Shown piece by piece: positions 62,923-64,000 of a DNA stretch of 64,000 nucleotides. Made by a program: the position numbers and the translations under genes. Source of the stretch: Shinella sp. CPCC 101442 (GTDB lineage Bacteria > Pseudomonadota > Alphaproteobacteria > Rhizobiales > Rhizobiaceae). Below the pieces are notes generated by a model. The model was given only the letters and a program-made list of their open reading frames with translations, did not search any database and was not told the origin of the DNA. The stretch lies in assembly GCF_024704725.1 (NCBI RefSeq), contig NZ_JALIQS010000015.1, positions 1 to 64,000 on the forward strand. The letters run 5' to 3'. Each line of letters starts with the position of its first letter. Position 1 is the stretch's first letter.

Positions 62923-63819
62923 TTAACCGGCTTTACGATGTGCGGACGACGAGCCGCGCGCCTTCGATGCCGTCGCGCGCTTGCGCCCGGCGCCCTTGTT
63001 GGCATTCGCAGCGGCGCGCTTCGGCTTGTCATCGCTGGCCTTCAGCATCTTGGCGCTTTCGCGCAACGCGGCCAGCAGATCGTCCGGTCTGGAGACTTTG
63101 ACCTCCTTGCGCTTCGGTAGGGCCTTGCCTTCGATTTTTGCCTTCACCAGTTCAGCGACCGCCGTCTCGTAGCGATCATCGAACGCGGCGGGATCAAAGG
63201 TTCCTTTCTTGGTGGCGATGATATGCTTGGCGAGATCCAGCATCTCGCCCTTGATCCGCAGCTTCGGCACCTCTTCAAACGCCTTCTCGGAGGAGCGGAC
63301 CTCGTAGTCGTACTGCATCGTGGTGGCGATCAGACCGTTGCCGTGTGTTCGGATTAGGACGGTGCGAATGCGCCGGAACAGGACGGTGCGGGTGACCGCG
63401 GCAACCTTCGACTTCTCCATCGCATCGCGTAGCGCGGTGAAGGCGTCCGAAGAAACCCGGTCGGTCGGCACTAGATAGTAAGGTTTGTCGAAATAGACGT
63501 CGTCAACGTCGGAGCAGGGGATGAATGCCTCGATGGTCAGCGTCTTGTCGCTGTCGGGAATGGTCGCCGCCACCTCTTCCGGATCGATCATGATGTACTG
63601 GCCGTTCTCGATCTCAAAGCCCTTGGTCTGGTCTTCGCGCTCGACCTCCTTGCCGGTGTCGCTGTCGACAAAGACCCGGTTGACGCGATTGCCGGTTTTT
63701 TTATTGATCGTATGGAAGGAGATCCGCTCGGACGTGCTTGCGGCCGTGTAAAGGCCGACGCCGCAGCTCACCTCGCCAAATTTGATGAAGCCCTTCCACT
63801 GAGCACGATGACCGGCCAT
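62923..63819 (-). CDS. ku: Ku protein (second of two, long basic tail)
   Basis: 298 aa from the ATG at 63819 (GGGAG upstream; the longer frame to 63906 has no ribosome site). Ku core: QWKGFIKFGEVSCGVGLYTA, NRVNRVFVDSDTGKEVERED, VYFDKPYYLVPTDR, AAVTRTVLFRRIRTVLIRTH. The C-terminal 60 residues are very rich in Lys/Arg/Ala, a likely DNA-binding tail. First gene of the Ku-Ku-ligase unit. A near-consensus EcfG site lies upstream. Confidence 0.95.
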   Translation of the reverse strand: MAGHRAQWKGFIKFGEVSCGVGLYTAASTSERISFHTINKKTGNRVNRVFVDSDTGKEVEREDQTKGFEIENGQYIMIDPEEVAATIPDSDKTLTIEAFIPCSDVDDVYFDKPYYLVPTDRVSSDAFTALRDAMEKSKVAAVTRTVLFRRIRTVLIRTHGNGLIATTMQYDYEVRSSEKAFEEVPKLRIKGEMLDLAKHIIATKKGTFDPAAFDDRYETAVAELVKAKIEGKALPKRKEVKVSRPDDLLAALRESAKMLKASDDKPKRAAANANKGAGRKRATASKARGSSSAHRKAG

Positions 63820-63857
63820 CTTGAACACTCCCGACTCGACGCAACCACAACGAGTCA

Positions 63858-63882
63858 AGCGAATCAGAGAGGAATTTGTTCC
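63858..63882 (-). promoter_or_regulatory. Weak EcfG-like promoter GGAAC-N16-CGCT
   Basis: GGAAC on the minus strand is followed after 16 nt by CGCT; the consensus would be CGTT, so one base deviates. It lies 38 bp upstream of the Ku start, correct for a promoter. Confidence 0.35.
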
Positions 63883-64000
63883 GAGTCGAAACGAATCGGA
63901 AATCAATAACTTAGGTGCTCCTCGTCTCCCTTTCTGCGAGTCTCGAATATGTCATTGATTCGCTACATCTTTTACGGTGCGAGCGCGTTCTTCCGGGACC

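Overview
The window looks like part of a replicon of a Rhizobiales alphaproteobacterium (Ensifer/Sinorhizobium/Rhizobium-like). This rests on high-GC coding sequence, a giant NdvB/ChvB-type cyclic beta-1,2-glucan synthase, several polar-amino-acid ABC transporters, an NHEJ locus with two Ku genes and LigD, and many small stress genes preceded by GGAAC-N16-xGTT sites that fit the alphaproteobacterial general-stress sigma factor EcfG/RpoE2. No tRNA, rRNA, CRISPR array, phage module or intact replication/transfer gene was seen. The accessory, gene-relic-rich character suggests a plasmid or chromid, but this is inference.

Layout. 1-6.3 kb: stress block with a large-subunit catalase (cut by the window edge), a DUF892 ferritin-like protein, a PHB-depolymerase-type esterase, a four-TM membrane protein with a 25-aa companion, a PepSY-like exported protein and a Gly-rich stress protein. 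6.7-15.6 kb: DUF1488 protein and the 2858-aa glucan synthase. 15.7-18 kb: a decayed pyridoxamine-phosphate-oxidase-like gene, then a WYL regulator divergent from a glutathione S-transferase. 18.3-28.6 kb: a PucR-type regulator and a catabolic operon (flavin reductase, aldehyde dehydrogenase, luciferase-like monooxygenase, alpha/beta hydrolase, carboxymuconolactone-decarboxylase-like protein) followed by an ABC transporter; its logic resembles two-component flavin ring cleavage. 28.6-37.8 kb: an amino-acid utilisation island (ABC transporter, M20 amidohydrolase, threonine-dehydratase-like enzyme, ornithine-cyclodeaminase-like enzyme, YheO-type regulator and an AlaX-like tRNA-editing protein). 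It is bounded by two 149-bp inverted-repeat elements in direct orientation, with the same 6 bp (GCAGGA) at both outer edges, as expected for a composite transposition.

38.0-48.0 kb: the most unusual region, a translationally coupled cluster with a thioredoxin-reductase-like flavoprotein, a DUF72 protein, two glycosyltransferases, a three-part fusion (glycosyltransferase + Gfo/Idh/MocA oxidoreductase + zinc-type alcohol dehydrogenase) and a glycosyltransferase + glycoside-hydrolase fusion. It probably makes or remodels an unknown glycan or glycoside. 48.5-57.4 kb: MgtC-like protein, then a second copy of the stress block (catalase, DUF892, truncated esterase) in the same orientation as the first, gene relics (Fic, SDR) and several small rhizobial proteins including a cold-shock protein. 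57.5-63.9 kb: NHEJ locus with LigD, a DUF4112 protein, a stand-alone ATP-dependent ligase and two Ku proteins, with EcfG-like promoter sites.

Together the two ends form a general-stress and DNA-protection theme, while the middle holds two catabolic/transport modules and a novel-looking glycan cluster. The two catalase blocks are long direct repeats about 50 kb apart, so the segment between them could be lost or amplified by homologous recombination.
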